Shown in pieces: positions 39,806 to 48,577 of a stretch of DNA of 64,000 bases. Within the stretch, counting starts at the first letter, position 1. Each line of letters opens with the position of its first letter. The DNA lies in assembly GCF_029211325.2 (NCBI RefSeq), contig NZ_CP135996.1, positions 2,542,001 through 2,606,000 on the forward strand, in the 5' to 3' direction. The translations under genes and the position numbers were made by a program. The notes under the pieces were generated by a model, which was given only the letters and a program-made list of their open reading frames with translations, was not told the DNA's origin and did not search any database. This DNA comes from Caproicibacterium argilliputei. GTDB lineage: Bacteria > Bacillota > Clostridia > Oscillospirales > Acutalibacteraceae.

Positions 39806-41197
39806 ATGAAAAAACGACTGCTTTCATTGCTGCTTACGCTTTCTGTTGTCCTGACCGCCTGCCTGCCCGTTTACGCGGCCAGCGGCTCTGCAGCATCGAG
39901 TCAGCCGAGCAGTACCGGCTCTGCCACATCTCAAAGCGGAGACAGTATGTTTAAGCCGGACTTTACGCTGAACTCCAAAGCCGCCGAACTGGTCAATCTG
40001 GACACAGACACGGTCGTGTTTCAGCAAAACGCAGACCAGAAAATGTACCCAGCCTCCACCACCAAAATCATGACGTTCATCATCGTCATGGAAAACGTCA
40101 AAAATGTCGACAAGCAAACCATCACCTACACCGATAAGGAAAAGAAACAGATTGACGGCACCGGCAGCTCCACCGCCGGGCTGAAGGTCGGCGAAATCTA
40201 CAGCGTCCACCAACTGCTGTATGCCATGATGGTTCCGTCCGGCAACGACGCAGCCCTGCTGCTGGCCACCTATGTGGGCGGCGGCGATATCAGCCGCTTT
40301 GTAACGCTGATGAACCAAAAAGCCAAAGCGCTGGGCTGCACCGGCACGCACTTTGCCAATCCGGACGGTCTGCAGGATGAAAACCACTACACGACCGCAC
40401 ACGACCTTGCACTGATGGCCAAATATGCGCTGACGCTGAACTACTTTCTGGAAATCACGAACACCACCGTATACAATTTAAAACCACTGAATAACTCTAG
40501 CGTGAATCACCAGCTAACCACAACGAACGCCATGATTGACCGCGGCGCAGAGGGCGGCGCTTACTACAACCCCTATGTAAAGGGAATTAAAACCGGCCAC
40601 ACCAGCCAGGCCGGCCGCTGTTTGGTCACGACTGCTGTTTACGGCGGCCGAACCTATTTGTGCGTGCTGATGGGCGCACCAACGAAAAGCGAGAGCTACG
40701 GGGAAATGATTGATACCACCCATCTGTATCGGTGGGTATACACGAACTTCAATCTGGTGCAGATTGCCTCTGCCAACCAACCCATCTGGGAGGTTCCACT
40801 GAAATACGCTTGGAACCGCGACTCCATTGTTCTTTGTCCGGAAAAGGACGTGACAGCTGTGCTGCCGGAGGGTGTCAGTGCAAACAGTGTGGAGGTCACG
40901 CCAAATGTGCCTGCCTCTGTGGACGCTCCCATTCAAAAGGGTCAGGTGGTCGGCACAGCTACGCTGACTTACGCCAAGCAGAAACTCGCCACGGTTCGTC
41001 TGGTTGCAAACGAAACCGTTGACCGCAGTGAGCTGATTCACTCCGCAAACACCGCAAGGGATATTGTAACTTCGCCGTGGTTTCTCGGAATCGCCGCAGT
41101 CATTCTTGTTCTGGTTGGTGTTTACGTTGCACTGGCACTGTTTTACAACCGCCGAAAAGGCAGCCTGCACAAAGTGAAAAAATACAGGCGGTTTTAA
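39806..41197 (+). CDS. D-alanyl-D-alanine carboxypeptidase (class C low-mass PBP, DacF/DacA type)
   Basis: 463 residues from ATG 39806, behind GGAGGAAAG. A signal peptide (residues 1-25, ...LPVYAAS) is followed by the peptidase S11 domain with the three catalytic motifs: STTK at 84-87 (Ser84 nucleophile), SGN near 147 and KTG near 272. A C-terminal beta domain (about 330-420) precedes a membrane helix (about 428-450) and a basic tail. The enzyme trims the terminal D-Ala of peptidoglycan stem peptides. DacF is used in sporulation and DacA in growth; sequence alone does not tell them apart here. Confidence 0.92.
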   Translation: MKKRLLSLLLTLSVVLTACLPVYAASGSAASSQPSSTGSATSQSGDSMFKPDFTLNSKAAELVNLDTDTVVFQQNADQKMYPASTTKIMTFIIVMENVKNVDKQTITYTDKEKKQIDGTGSSTAGLKVGEIYSVHQLLYAMMVPSGNDAALLLATYVGGGDISRFVTLMNQKAKALGCTGTHFANPDGLQDENHYTTAHDLALMAKYALTLNYFLEITNTTVYNLKPLNNSSVNHQLTTTNAMIDRGAEGGAYYNPYVKGIKTGHTSQAGRCLVTTAVYGGRTYLCVLMGAPTKSESYGEMIDTTHLYRWVYTNFNLVQIASANQPIWEVPLKYAWNRDSIVLCPEKDVTAVLPEGVSANSVEVTPNVPASVDAPIQKGQVVGTATLTYAKQKLATVRLVANETVDRSELIHSANTARDIVTSPWFLGIAAVILVLVGVYVALALFYNRRKGSLHKVKKYRRF

Positions 41198-41202
41198 ACC
41201 GC

Positions 41203-41238
41203 AAAAAAGGACAGAAACGTGTGTTTCTGTCCTTTTTT
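41203..41238. terminator. Bidirectional terminator, carboxypeptidase/GNAT
   Basis: AAAAAAGGACAGAAAC-GTGT-GTTTCTGTCCTTTTTT: a 16-bp perfect stem with A/T runs that serve both directions. Confidence 0.92.
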
Positions 41239-41253
41239 GCTTTTCTAAAAATG

Positions 41254-41733
41254 CTATAAAGCTTTACGATATTTTACAATAAATTCTTCTGTACCGACCT
41301 CTGCCGTTTTTTCATTGGTACTCAAAAAACCATGCTGTTCGTAGAAAGTCCGCGCCGCTTCATTTTTTTCCAAGACCCATAAGCACAGGCTCTGCGCTTT
41401 TAGCTGATGCCCCTGTCCTTCCGCAAAGTTCAACAACTCCGCGCCAATTCCCTGATGCTGAAAAAAAGGGTCAATATACAGTGCTTTTACTTCCACGGAG
41501 TTACTGTCCAACGGCAGAATCTGAATCAGCCCCCGTACAAACACCTCGTCAAAAACATAGATGCCCTCCAGTAACTGCGGCTCTGCAAACAGTTTCCTTG
41601 CCAGAGGGACAATCTGCATTTTTCCAAAAGAAACTTCGTCGTTTTTAAAAATAGTGCGGTAAGCAGTTCTCTTTGTAAAGATTAGAATCTCTGCTATCCG
41701 GGAAATATCCTTTTCTACTGCTTTTCGTATCAT
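41254..41733 (-). CDS. GNAT-family N-acetyltransferase
   Basis: 159 residues from ATG 41733, after GGAGGGCAATGGG. It begins MIRKAVEKDISRIAEI, and contains the acetyl-CoA loop HQGIGAELLNFA (Q-x-x-G-x-G/A type) and the C-terminal NEAARTFYEQHGF segment, both standard GNAT features; VKALYIDPFFQ is the preceding strand. The substrate is unknown; proteins of this shape include ElaA/PhnO and antibiotic or peptide acetylases. It is a single-gene unit, convergent with the carboxypeptidase. Confidence 0.85.
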   Translation of the reverse strand: MIRKAVEKDISRIAEILIFTKRTAYRTIFKNDEVSFGKMQIVPLARKLFAEPQLLEGIYVFDEVFVRGLIQILPLDSNSVEVKALYIDPFFQHQGIGAELLNFAEGQGHQLKAQSLCLWVLEKNEAARTFYEQHGFLSTNEKTAEVGTEEFIVKYRKAL

Positions 41734-41785
41734 CCCATTGCCCTCCTGCCTGCTTATGTGTGCTGAACTTATCAAGTTCCCCAAA

Positions 41786-41822
41786 AAACAAAAAGGCACC
41801 CCGAAACCGGGATGCCTTTTTT
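41786..41822. terminator. Terminator after rplL
   Basis: AAAAAGGCA(C)CCCG/CCGGG(A)TGCCTTTTT with an AAA loop; the minus-strand exit has GCCTTTTTG, ending the rplJL transcript. Confidence 0.9.
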
Positions 41823-41844
41823 ATAAGAAAGTAAGAGGTGAAAC

Positions 41845-42222
41845 TTACTTCAGTTCGACTTCTGCGCCAGCCTCTGTCAGCTTTGCCTTCAGAGCTTCTG
41901 CGTCGTCCTTGGAAAGGCCTTCTTTAACAGCCTTCGGTGCGCCGTCAACCAGAGCCTTTGCTTCCTTCAGGCCCAGACCGGTTGCGTCACGAACAACCTT
42001 GATCACCGGAATCTTGCTTGCGCCGGCAGACTTCAGGATGACGTCAAACTCGGTCTTCTCTTCAGCAGCCGGAGCAGCGCCAGCAGCCGGAGCAGCAGCA
42101 ACAGCAACCGGAGCAGCAGCGGAAACGCCGAATTCCTCTTCCAGAGCCTTAACCAGCTCGGACAGTTCCAGAACCGTAAGAGCCTTTACATCTTCAACGA
42201 GCTTTTCAACTTTCTCAGACAT
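41845..42222 (-). CDS. rplL: 50S ribosomal protein L7/L12
   Basis: 125 residues from ATG 42222. The N-terminal dimerisation part ([19 protein letters not shown]), an Ala/Pro hinge (about residues 38-58) and the C-terminal domain ([32 protein letters not shown]) match L7/L12. It forms the stalk that recruits translation factors. It follows rplJ by 63 bp and is ended by the terminator at 41786-41822. Confidence 0.98.
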   Translation of the reverse strand: MSEKVEKLVEDVKALTVLELSELVKALEEEFGVSAAAPVAVAAAPAAGAAPAAEEKTEFDVILKSAGASKIPVIKVVRDATGLGLKEAKALVDGAPKAVKEGLSKDDAEALKAKLTEAGAEVELK

Positions 42223-42285
42223 GTTTGTTACCTCCAAATCAAATACGTTCCGTCAATTCGTTTTTTTAGGAAAAAGCGTACAGAA

Positions 42286-42822
42286 TCACGCCTGTGCGGC
42301 AGCCTGCTTTTCCGCGACTGCGTTCAGCGCAACAACCAGACCCTTCAGCGTACCGTTCAAAACGGTTACAAAACCGCTGATCGGTGCGTTCAAGCCACCC
42401 AGTACCTGCGCAACCAGCACTTCTTTGCTGGGCAGTTCCGCCAGATTCTTGATGGCCGCAGCGTCAACCGCAGCGCCGTCCAAGAAGCCGCCTTTCAGCT
42501 TGAAGTCCTTGTTGTCCTTTGCATAGGACGCCAGAACCTTTGCAGCGCTCACATAATCCTCGCCGGTGGCCAGTGCGGTCGTGCCTTCCAGCAATTCATC
42601 CAGACCGGAAACACCCGCGTCTGCCAGTGCGCGTTTGAGCAGCGTGTTCTTTACAACCTTGTAAGAATCGCCGGCTTCGCGCAGGTCTTTACGCAGTTTG
42701 GTGTCGTCAGCCACATTGATGCCCTTATAGTCGACCAGAATACCAACATTGGCTTTCTTGATCTCCTCAGTCAGAGCAGCAACCGCCTGTTTTTTCGCGT
42801 CTAAAATCTTTTCGCTTGGCAA
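42286..42822 (-). CDS. rplJ: 50S ribosomal protein L10
   Basis: 178 residues, starting at TTG 42822 behind GGAGGTG; this start is in line with the conserved MPSEKILDAKKQAV. L10 anchors the L7/L12 stalk to the ribosome and represses its own synthesis through the leader at 42823-42992. The rest of the sequence (VDYKGINVADDTKLRKDLRE, KNTLLKRAL) is typical. Confidence 0.97.
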   Translation of the reverse strand: MPSEKILDAKKQAVAALTEEIKKANVGILVDYKGINVADDTKLRKDLREAGDSYKVVKNTLLKRALADAGVSGLDELLEGTTALATGEDYVSAAKVLASYAKDNKDFKLKGGFLDGAAVDAAAIKNLAELPSKEVLVAQVLGGLNAPISGFVTVLNGTLKGLVVALNAVAEKQAAAQA

Positions 42823-42992
42823 ATGGTTTCACCTCCATTGAACCGATTGCATAAACTTTGCAACAAAAAAGCCTTTTCCGCATCTCCGCGGAAAAGGCAA
42901 AAGGTTACAAAAATAAATCTGCAAAACTTTTGCTTTCCTCGGCAGGCGGGAAACTCCCTTTGCGCAAAATGCACCTGCTGTCTTTGGACAGC
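42823..42992 (-). promoter_or_regulatory. Ribosomal protein L10 leader with attenuator
   Basis: The untranslated region between the rplJ promoter and TTG 42822 holds a strong terminator-type hairpin (minus strand GCCTTTTCCGC-n6-GCGGAAAAGGC then six Ts, 42864-42898). This placement, between a dedicated promoter and rplJ, matches the L10 leader of Firmicutes, where L10-L12 binding stops transcription. Confidence 0.75.
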
Positions 42993-42998
42993 TTTATG

Positions 42999-43027
42999 AG
43001 TATAACATACAGTAAGCTGTATGTCAA
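42999..43027 (-). promoter_or_regulatory. rplJL promoter with a palindromic spacer
   Basis: Minus strand: TTGACA (43022-43027), 17-bp spacer, TATACT (42999-43004). The spacer is largely a perfect inverted repeat ACATACAG-TAAG-CTGTATGT (43005-43024). Confidence 0.82.
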
Positions 43028-43039
43028 GCGTACAAATAC

Positions 43040-43735
43040 TTATACGCCGAATTTGTTCGGGTTCACACGGACACCGGGACCCATGGTTGCAGCAACTACA
43101 CAGGAGCGCACATACTGGCCCTTGGCGGCAGCCGGCTTTGCCTTGACAATGGCGTCCATCAGCGCGTCGAAGTTTTCGGCCAGCTTTTCTGCACCGAAAG
43201 AAACGCGGCCAATCACACAGTGAATGATGTTGGACTTGTCCAGGCGGTACTCAATCTTACCGGCCTTGGCTTCCTTAACGGCTTTGCCCATTTCGCGGGT
43301 AACCGTGCCAGCCTTCGGGTTCGGCATCAGACCGCGGGGGCCAAGCACCTTACCTAAGCGGCCCACGACACCCATCATGTCCGGTGTAGTAATGACAACA
43401 TCAAAGTCCATCCAACCCTCGGACTGAATCTTCTGTGCCATATCCTCCGCGCCGATAAAATCCGCGCCGGCAGCTTCTGCCTCTTTGGCAGCGTCGCCCT
43501 TGCAGATGGCAAGAACACGGACGTTTTTACCGGTGCCGTTGGGCAGAACCAGCGCGCCGCGAACCTGCTGGTCAGCGTGGCGGCTGTCGACACCCAGCTT
43601 TACGTGAATCTCAACGGTTTCGTCAAATTTGGCAGTGCCGGTCTTGACAGCAAGCTCCAGCGCCTCTTGCGGATCGTAAAATTTAGAACGATCGATCAGC
43701 TTTTCGCTGTCGACGTATTTTTTACCATGTTTCAT
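43040..43735 (-). CDS. rplA: 50S ribosomal protein L1
   Basis: 231 residues; the start [22 protein letters not shown] and the middle [17 protein letters not shown] are L1 hallmarks. L1 binds 23S rRNA near the E site and moves with the stalk during translocation. It follows rplK by 60 bp and precedes the rplJL promoter. Confidence 0.98.
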   Translation of the reverse strand: MKHGKKYVDSEKLIDRSKFYDPQEALELAVKTGTAKFDETVEIHVKLGVDSRHADQQVRGALVLPNGTGKNVRVLAICKGDAAKEAEAAGADFIGAEDMAQKIQSEGWMDFDVVITTPDMMGVVGRLGKVLGPRGLMPNPKAGTVTREMGKAVKEAKAGKIEYRLDKSNIIHCVIGRVSFGAEKLAENFDALMDAIVKAKPAAAKGQYVRSCVVAATMGPGVRVNPNKFGV

Positions 43736-43795
43736 TGGTTATCCTCCCTGTAAAGTGGTAAATACGGATGATTAGTTCCTCCCACCCGGGTAATA

Positions 43796-44221
43796 TCAGT
43801 CGACGACTTCAATTCCCATGCTGCGGGCTGTTCCGGCGATCATGCGCATGGCACTTTCGACAGAAGCCGCGTTCAGGTCGGGCATCTTTTGTTCTGCGAT
43901 CTGCTTGACCTGCTCCTTGGTAATCTTTGCAACTTTCTTTTTGTTCGGTTCACCGGAAGCCGTCTCAATGCCGCAAGCCTTTTTGATAAGGACTGCAGCC
44001 GGCGGGGTCTTGGTGACAAACGTAAAGGAACGGTCGGCGTAAACGGTAATGATGACCGGGATGATGAGCCCCGCGTCCTTCTTTGTGCGCTCATTAAATT
44101 CCTTTGTGAACGCCATGATGTTGACGCCGTGCTGACCGAGAGCCGGTCCAACCGGCGGCGCCGGGGTTGCCTTGCCGGCAGGTATCTGGAGCTTAATGTA
44201 ACCAGTAACCTTCTGAGCCAT
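43796..44221 (-). CDS. rplK: 50S ribosomal protein L11
   Basis: 141 residues from ATG 44221, behind GGAGGTGC. Conserved N-domain [21 protein letters not shown] and the C-domain loop around [10 protein letters not shown] match L11. It forms part of the GTPase centre and is the target region of thiostrepton. A GC-rich hairpin lies in the 150-bp gap to nusG (about 44285-44330). Confidence 0.98.
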   Translation of the reverse strand: MAQKVTGYIKLQIPAGKATPAPPVGPALGQHGVNIMAFTKEFNERTKKDAGLIIPVIITVYADRSFTFVTKTPPAAVLIKKACGIETASGEPNKKKVAKITKEQVKQIAEQKMPDLNAASVESAMRMIAGTARSMGIEVVD

Positions 44222-44371
44222 TGTAATTGCACCTCCAAAATTTGTGGTAAAAGCGGAACACGCTGTCCGAAAAAAATTGGCGCATTCCTCCCACGGGGGC
44301 CTCTGCCCCCACTTTCAGCGGTTTCCCGCGGAATGTCTGGTTTGTTGCTCCGGGCGAACCCGGAGAGCGGA

Positions 44372-44896
44372 TCACTCTACTGTTTCAGCCTGATCCAGTT
44401 CAAGGTCAACAGGAGTTTCGCGGCCGAACATATTGATGGTAACGCGCACGCGGTTCTTTTCGGTGTCGATTTCCTCAACTGTACCGACAAAGCCGTCAAA
44501 CGGACCGTCCACAATGTTGACGGAGTCGCCAACTTTGTAAGAAACCTCAACGTTTTTCTTCTCCACACCGAGTTTCTGCACTTCCTCCTCGGAAAGAGGC
44601 AGGGGCTTGGTGTTGTCCGGGCCGACAAAACCGGTGCAGCCGCGGATGTTGCGCACGACATACCAAGAATCGTTGGTCAGAACCATTTTAATCAGCACAT
44701 AGCCGGGGAAGATTTTCCGTTCGACTTCGCGTGTCTTGTTGTCCTTCACCTCGGTCACTTTCTCTGTGGGCACCAGGATTTCCGGAATCAAATCCTGCAT
44801 ATTGCGGTTTTCCACCGTTTTTGCCAGCGTGGAAGCGACCTTGTTCTCGTAGCCGGAGTAGGTATGCACAACATACCAGCGTGCTTCTTCAGCCAT
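44372..44896 (-). CDS. nusG: Transcription termination/antitermination factor NusG
   Basis: 174 residues from ATG 44896; the ATG at 44902 has no spacing to its GAGGT site. The N-terminal NGN domain (ARWYVVHTYSGYENKVASTL) and the C-terminal KOW domain (VGDSVNIVDGPFDGFVGTVEEID) are complete. NusG binds RNA polymerase and affects pausing and termination. It is co-transcribed with secE and rplK, as in most Firmicutes. Confidence 0.98.
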   Translation of the reverse strand: MAEEARWYVVHTYSGYENKVASTLAKTVENRNMQDLIPEILVPTEKVTEVKDNKTREVERKIFPGYVLIKMVLTNDSWYVVRNIRGCTGFVGPDNTKPLPLSEEEVQKLGVEKKNVEVSYKVGDSVNIVDGPFDGFVGTVEEIDTEKNRVRVTINMFGRETPVDLELDQAETVE

Positions 44897-44917
44897 TGTC
44901 ATACCTCACTTTTTTTG

Positions 44918-45229
44918 TCAAACTGCGATATTCATAAACTGGTGCAGCAAATGTGTGAATGCCTCGTCCAGACCAAAAATGCACACACCGAACACTGCAA
45001 TCATGGCCACAACAATCCCCACGTTTTTCCACACCGCGTGCGGCGTGGGCCAGACGACCTTTTTGCCTTCAGACTTGAGGTCATGGAAAAAGCGAGAAAT
45101 CGCTTTGGTTTTCTTGCCTTTTGCCTCGGCCTTTTCGGACACTTTGTCAGCTTTCTTTACGGCCTTCTTTTTGTCCGGTGCAGCGGCCTGTGCGGCCTTC
45201 GCGGCGGACTTTTTTTCCTTGTCAGCCAT
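44918..45229 (-). CDS. secE: Preprotein translocase subunit SecE
   Basis: 103 residues. The N-terminal 45 residues are a Lys/Ala-rich extension (MADKEKKSAAKAAQAAAPDK...), after which the SecE core with FFHDLKSEGKKVVWPT and one membrane helix (about 75-93) follows. SecE holds SecY together in the membrane channel. The alanine-lysine tail is longer than in B. subtilis SecE (59 residues). Confidence 0.95.
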   Translation of the reverse strand: MADKEKKSAAKAAQAAAPDKKKAVKKADKVSEKAEAKGKKTKAISRFFHDLKSEGKKVVWPTPHAVWKNVGIVVAMIAVFGVCIFGLDEAFTHLLHQFMNIAV

Positions 45230-45249
45230 TCGCTGTCCCTCCGTCCGAA

Positions 45250-45399
45250 TTACTTTGTCTCTCTGTGCAGAGTATGCTTTTTGCAGAATCTGCAGTACTT
45301 CTTCATTTCGAGCCTGTCCGGATCGTTCTGTTTGTTTTTCTTTGTGTTGTAGTTACGCTGTTTGCACTCTGTGCAAGCCAATACTACCTTTACTCTCAT
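45250..45399 (-). CDS. rpmG: 50S ribosomal protein L33
   Basis: 49 codons from ATG 45399 after GGGAGGTGCCGTC. The sequence [19 protein letters not shown] carries the zinc-binding pair C-x-x-C, and a second CRFC lies further along, so this is the zinc-containing (C+) form of L33. It heads the rpmG-secE-nusG-rplK-rplA transcript, with 20 bp to secE. Confidence 0.95.
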   Translation of the reverse strand: MRVKVVLACTECKQRNYNTKKNKQNDPDRLEMKKYCRFCKKHTLHRETK

Positions 45400-45469
45400 G
45401 ACGGCACCTCCCGTTGTCCGGAAAAATATTGGGACAGTCTGCGTGTCCCGGCCTCCCTCTTAAAAAGGG

Positions 45470-45500
45470 CACAAAAAAAATACCCCTTTATTGAGGTATT
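45470..45500 (-). terminator. Short leader terminator/attenuator ahead of rpmG
   Basis: Minus strand AATACC...GGTATT followed by TTTTTTT, a six-bp stem about 20 nt after the expected transcription start. It may reduce readthrough into rpmG under some conditions. Confidence 0.5.
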
Positions 45501-45503
45501 CTT

Positions 45504-45532
45504 ATCATACAACTTCCACGCACGCTTGTCAA
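45504..45532 (-). promoter_or_regulatory. Promoter of the rpmG-secE-nusG-rplKA operon
   Basis: Minus strand: TTGACA (45527-45532), 17-bp spacer, TATGAT (45504-45509). Confidence 0.88.
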
Positions 45533-45555
45533 GGGTGCAAATTGGTTTTTGGCAT

Positions 45556-46374
45556 TCAGCGGCGCACACCGTTGAGGTTTTCCGCAACGATGGCGCGGTG
45601 CTTTTTGGGCTTTTCGGGCTTGATTTTCTTGCCGCGCATCTTGCGTGCAAACTGGCAGCCGGTCTTCATGTCATTGGAAAAGTACGGCTCCAGCTTTGCC
45701 ACTTCCGCGTCGGAAAGCGGATTCAGCAGGCGGAACGTAATCACAGAACGCACGTCAACGTCGCCGTTCATGTACAGTTCGCTGTAAATATCCGCCAGTT
45801 TCTTAGTCACGGCCTCCGAAGCCTCCCCCTGCAGCAGCGCGCGGGTTTTCGGCAAGACTTTCTCCGTCGCAAACGCGGCAGTGCGGATCTGCCCGTACGT
45901 GATACGTTCCACCATCAGTTCCTCGCGAATTTCCGGAAAAACGTTGACCAAACGATTAAAGAAAAACAGCGGGTCTGTTTTGCTTTCCTCCCCTTTTTTG
46001 CGCCGGTGCTTTTTCACCTGCTGCAGGGCGGCGACCGTATTATCCTTCTCGCTGACTTCATCCGTAAAATCAGAAACAATGCTGTCCGTCATGCGGCTGG
46101 CATCCTCTTCATTTTCGGGGTCAAACAGCAGGACTGAGCGATTGCGCCACTTTTCCTCCGGCTTTCCGTTTTCCACGCTGCAGTAGCGCAGTACAAAGCG
46201 CTTTGTATCAAATTCATAAAAAATGCCGTAAGCCATCTCCGACCCGACAAAGAAGGCGTGCAGGCTGGTTTTTCCCTGCCGGACACTGTTTTCATCCAGC
46301 ACATAGCCCTGCTTTTCCAGCACAGCGCGCATACGCATTACAACCTGCTCAAACGCTTTTTGCTCCAATACCAT
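45556..46374 (-). CDS. Conserved-looking hypothetical protein, unknown
   Basis: 272 residues from ATG 46374, which lies three bases after AGGAGTG; an in-frame TTG at the fourth codon has better spacing and may be used. The protein is soluble, rich in charged residues, and ends in a lysine/arginine-rich tail (RKMRGKKIKPEKPKKHRA). The middle part KRFVLRYCSVENGKPEE... has no motif I recognise; KKHRRKKGEESK is a basic linker near residue 130. It is transcribed alone from the promoter at 46465-46493. Confidence 0.65.
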   Translation of the reverse strand: MVLEQKAFEQVVMRMRAVLEKQGYVLDENSVRQGKTSLHAFFVGSEMAYGIFYEFDTKRFVLRYCSVENGKPEEKWRNRSVLLFDPENEEDASRMTDSIVSDFTDEVSEKDNTVAALQQVKKHRRKKGEESKTDPLFFFNRLVNVFPEIREELMVERITYGQIRTAAFATEKVLPKTRALLQGEASEAVTKKLADIYSELYMNGDVDVRSVITFRLLNPLSDAEVAKLEPYFSNDMKTGCQFARKMRGKKIKPEKPKKHRAIVAENLNGVRR

Positions 46375-46464
46375 CACTCCTGTAGATTGATTAGAAAACC
46401 GTCCGGCGGGCGGCATTGTTTTCCGTCTGCGCAGCGGCGAAAACGCCCCGCGACTCTGCATTGA

Positions 46465-46493
46465 TTATACTACATAAAAAGGCTTTTGTCACC
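46465..46493 (-). promoter_or_regulatory. Promoter of the 45556-46374 gene
   Basis: Minus strand: GTGACA (46488-46493), 17-bp spacer, TATAAT (46465-46470). Confidence 0.7.
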
Positions 46494-46515
46494 ATACATT
46501 TATAAGGCCGGCACA

Positions 46516-46544
46516 TTGCTTCAGGTTTCCGATTGTGGTATGAT
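46516..46544 (+). promoter_or_regulatory. Promoter of the ddl-murI operon
   Basis: TTGCTT (46516-46521), 17-bp spacer ending in TGG, TATGAT (46539-46544). Confidence 0.7.
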
Positions 46545-46619
46545 AAAGGCGTATCGAAAAAAATAGTATAGATGCGTGCGCCGCCGCCGGGCGGCACCGC
46601 GCCGCGGAGGAATCAATAG

Positions 46620-47696
46620 ATGAAAAAAACGATTGCGGTTCTGTTTGGGGGCAGCTCTTCCGAATACGAAATTTCCTGCATTTCCGCAGCCACCATTGCG
46701 GACAGTCTGGACAAAAGCAAGTATGACGTTTTGAAACTCGGCATCACTAAAGACGGCCGCTGGCTGCTGTACAGCGGTTCCACCGCGTCAATGCGTTCCG
46801 GCGCTTGGGCTGCGGACGCCGCTGCCTGCCGCCGGGCGTTCCTCTCTCCGGACACTTCCGTGCACGGCATCGTTACCGAAGGGCCGGACGGCTTCGAAAA
46901 CATCCGTCTGGACTGCATCATTCCCGCTCTGCACGGAAAAAATGCAGAGGACGGCACCATGCAGGGTCTGCTGCACCTGAGCGGCGTGCCCTACGTCGGC
47001 TGCCCCACGCTTGCAAGTGCCTGCTGCATGGATAAAGCGGTCACACACACCCTGCTGGCAAGCTGGAACATTAAGCAGGCACACTTCCTGTGGTTCTTTG
47101 CAGAAAACTACAGCGGCGAGGGACGTGAAAAAATCCAGCGCAAAATTGACGCGCGCCTCGGCTGGCCCATCTTCCTCAAACCGGCAAACGCCGGCTCCAG
47201 CGTGGGCATCTCCAAGGTAAAAAACATGGAAGAAATGGACGCCGCCGTGGCACTGGCCGCCCTGCAGGACAGCAAAATCGTCGTGGAGGAGGCCATTGTC
47301 GGGCAGGAAGTGGAGTGCGCTGTGCTGGGCAATGAATGCCCGCAGGCAAGCATCGTCGGCGAAATCGGCTCCAATGCGGAGTTTTACGACTACGACGACA
47401 AGTACAAAAACGGCACCAGCGAGCTTTATATTCCGGCGCATTTGGAAGAAACAGTTGCCGATGAGCTGCGCCACATCGCCTGCCGCGCTTACCGGCTGCT
47501 GGGCTGCACCGGGCTGGCGCGCGTAGACTTCTTCGTGCGCAATCACAATGAAATTCTGCTTAACGAGCTGAACACGCTGCCCGGCTTCACCGCCATCAGT
47601 ATGTACCCGAAACTCTGGGAAGCCTGCGGCAAGCCCATCGGTCAGCTGCTGGATGAACTGATCACGCTGGCGGAGCAGCGCAAGCGCTATATCTGA
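46620..47696 (+). CDS. ddl: D-alanine--D-alanine ligase
   Basis: 358 residues. Ddl joins two D-Ala with ATP for the peptidoglycan stem peptide. The ATP-grasp features are present: GGSSSEYEIS (residues 8-17), HGKNAEDGTMQG, KPANAGSSVGISKV (the ATP lysine loop), EVECAVLGN, ARVDFFVRN and LNELNTLPGFTAISMYPKL. The tyrosine in SMYPKL and the omega-loop position are as in D-Ala-D-Ala enzymes rather than the D-lactate type. It starts an operon of cell-wall genes with murI 38 bp downstream. Confidence 0.96.
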   Translation: MKKTIAVLFGGSSSEYEISCISAATIADSLDKSKYDVLKLGITKDGRWLLYSGSTASMRSGAWAADAAACRRAFLSPDTSVHGIVTEGPDGFENIRLDCIIPALHGKNAEDGTMQGLLHLSGVPYVGCPTLASACCMDKAVTHTLLASWNIKQAHFLWFFAENYSGEGREKIQRKIDARLGWPIFLKPANAGSSVGISKVKNMEEMDAAVALAALQDSKIVVEEAIVGQEVECAVLGNECPQASIVGEIGSNAEFYDYDDKYKNGTSELYIPAHLEETVADELRHIACRAYRLLGCTGLARVDFFVRNHNEILLNELNTLPGFTAISMYPKLWEACGKPIGQLLDELITLAEQRKRYI

Positions 47697-47734
47697 CCGC
47701 GCAATTTTGAATCACAGCAAAGGATTTTGAAGAT

Positions 47735-48577
47735 ATGGATAATCGTCCAATCGGCGTTTTTGACTCCGGCCTCGGCGGGCTGACCGCTGTGCGCGAAATG
47801 CTGCGCATTCTGCCGGATGAACAAATCATCTATTTTGGCGACACCGGCCGCGTGCCGTACGGCAGCCGCAGCCGCGCCATTATCACCCAATATTCCCGTC
47901 AGGACGCGGCGTTCCTGATGAGCAAGGATGTCAAGGCAATTGTCATTGCCTGCGGCACCGCCAGCAGCGTGGCGGGTTCCCTGCTGAAAGAGGAGCTGCC
48001 CGTACCGCTGACCGATGTACTGGAGCCGACCGCGCGTGCGGCGGCGGCAGCAACCGCAAACGGCCGTATCGGCATTATTGCGACGGATGTAACCGTGCGC
48101 AGCGGCTCGTTTCAGCGGGCTTTGCACACCATTTCCCCGCAGCTGCAGGTCTTTGCGCAGAGCTGCCCGCTGTTTGTGCCGATTGTGGAATCCGGCTTTA
48201 TGCTGGAGCACCCCGACATCACCAAAGAGGTCGCGGAAACCTACCTCGCCCCCCTGCGAGAGGCGGATGTGGACACCGTCATCCTCGGCTGCACGCACTA
48301 CCCAATTTTAAAACGCATCATCGGGGAGGTCGTGGGCGCACAGGTTCGCTTGATTGACAGCGGGCGTGAAACCGCCGCCTACTGCCGTACCCTGCTGGAG
48401 CAAAACAACCTGCTTGCGGCACAGGGCCCCGGCGACTGCTCGTTTTACGTCAGCGACCGCATCGAAGAATTCTCCAAGGTGGCGGGCATCTTCCTGCGGG
48501 AGGATGTGCACAGCTCCGTACAGCTTGTGGATATTGAGAAATACGAAGGAGCAATTCCATGGAAAAAAACTACCTGA
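47735..48577 (+). CDS. murI: Glutamate racemase
   Basis: 280 residues. MurI makes D-glutamate for peptidoglycan. FDSGLGGLT (residues 9-17), GDTGRVPYG and the second cysteine in GCTHYP are all present. The first catalytic cysteine is in IACGTASS, where most racemases have ACNTAS, so the usual Asn is a Gly, a variation seen in some Clostridia. It lies between ddl and a DUF1934 gene, whose start overlaps the murI end by 19 bp, and so belongs to the operon. Confidence 0.94.
   Translation: MDNRPIGVFDSGLGGLTAVREMLRILPDEQIIYFGDTGRVPYGSRSRAIITQYSRQDAAFLMSKDVKAIVIACGTASSVAGSLLKEELPVPLTDVLEPTARAAAAATANGRIGIIATDVTVRSGSFQRALHTISPQLQVFAQSCPLFVPIVESGFMLEHPDITKEVAETYLAPLREADVDTVILGCTHYPILKRIIGEVVGAQVRLIDSGRETAAYCRTLLEQNNLLAAQGPGDCSFYVSDRIEEFSKVAGIFLREDVHSSVQLVDIEKYEGAIPWKKTT

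Noticed and set aside
43889..45352. 487-codon plus-strand frame opposite nusG, secE and rplK
   Set aside because: Overlaps several conserved genes on the other strand and has no own signals.
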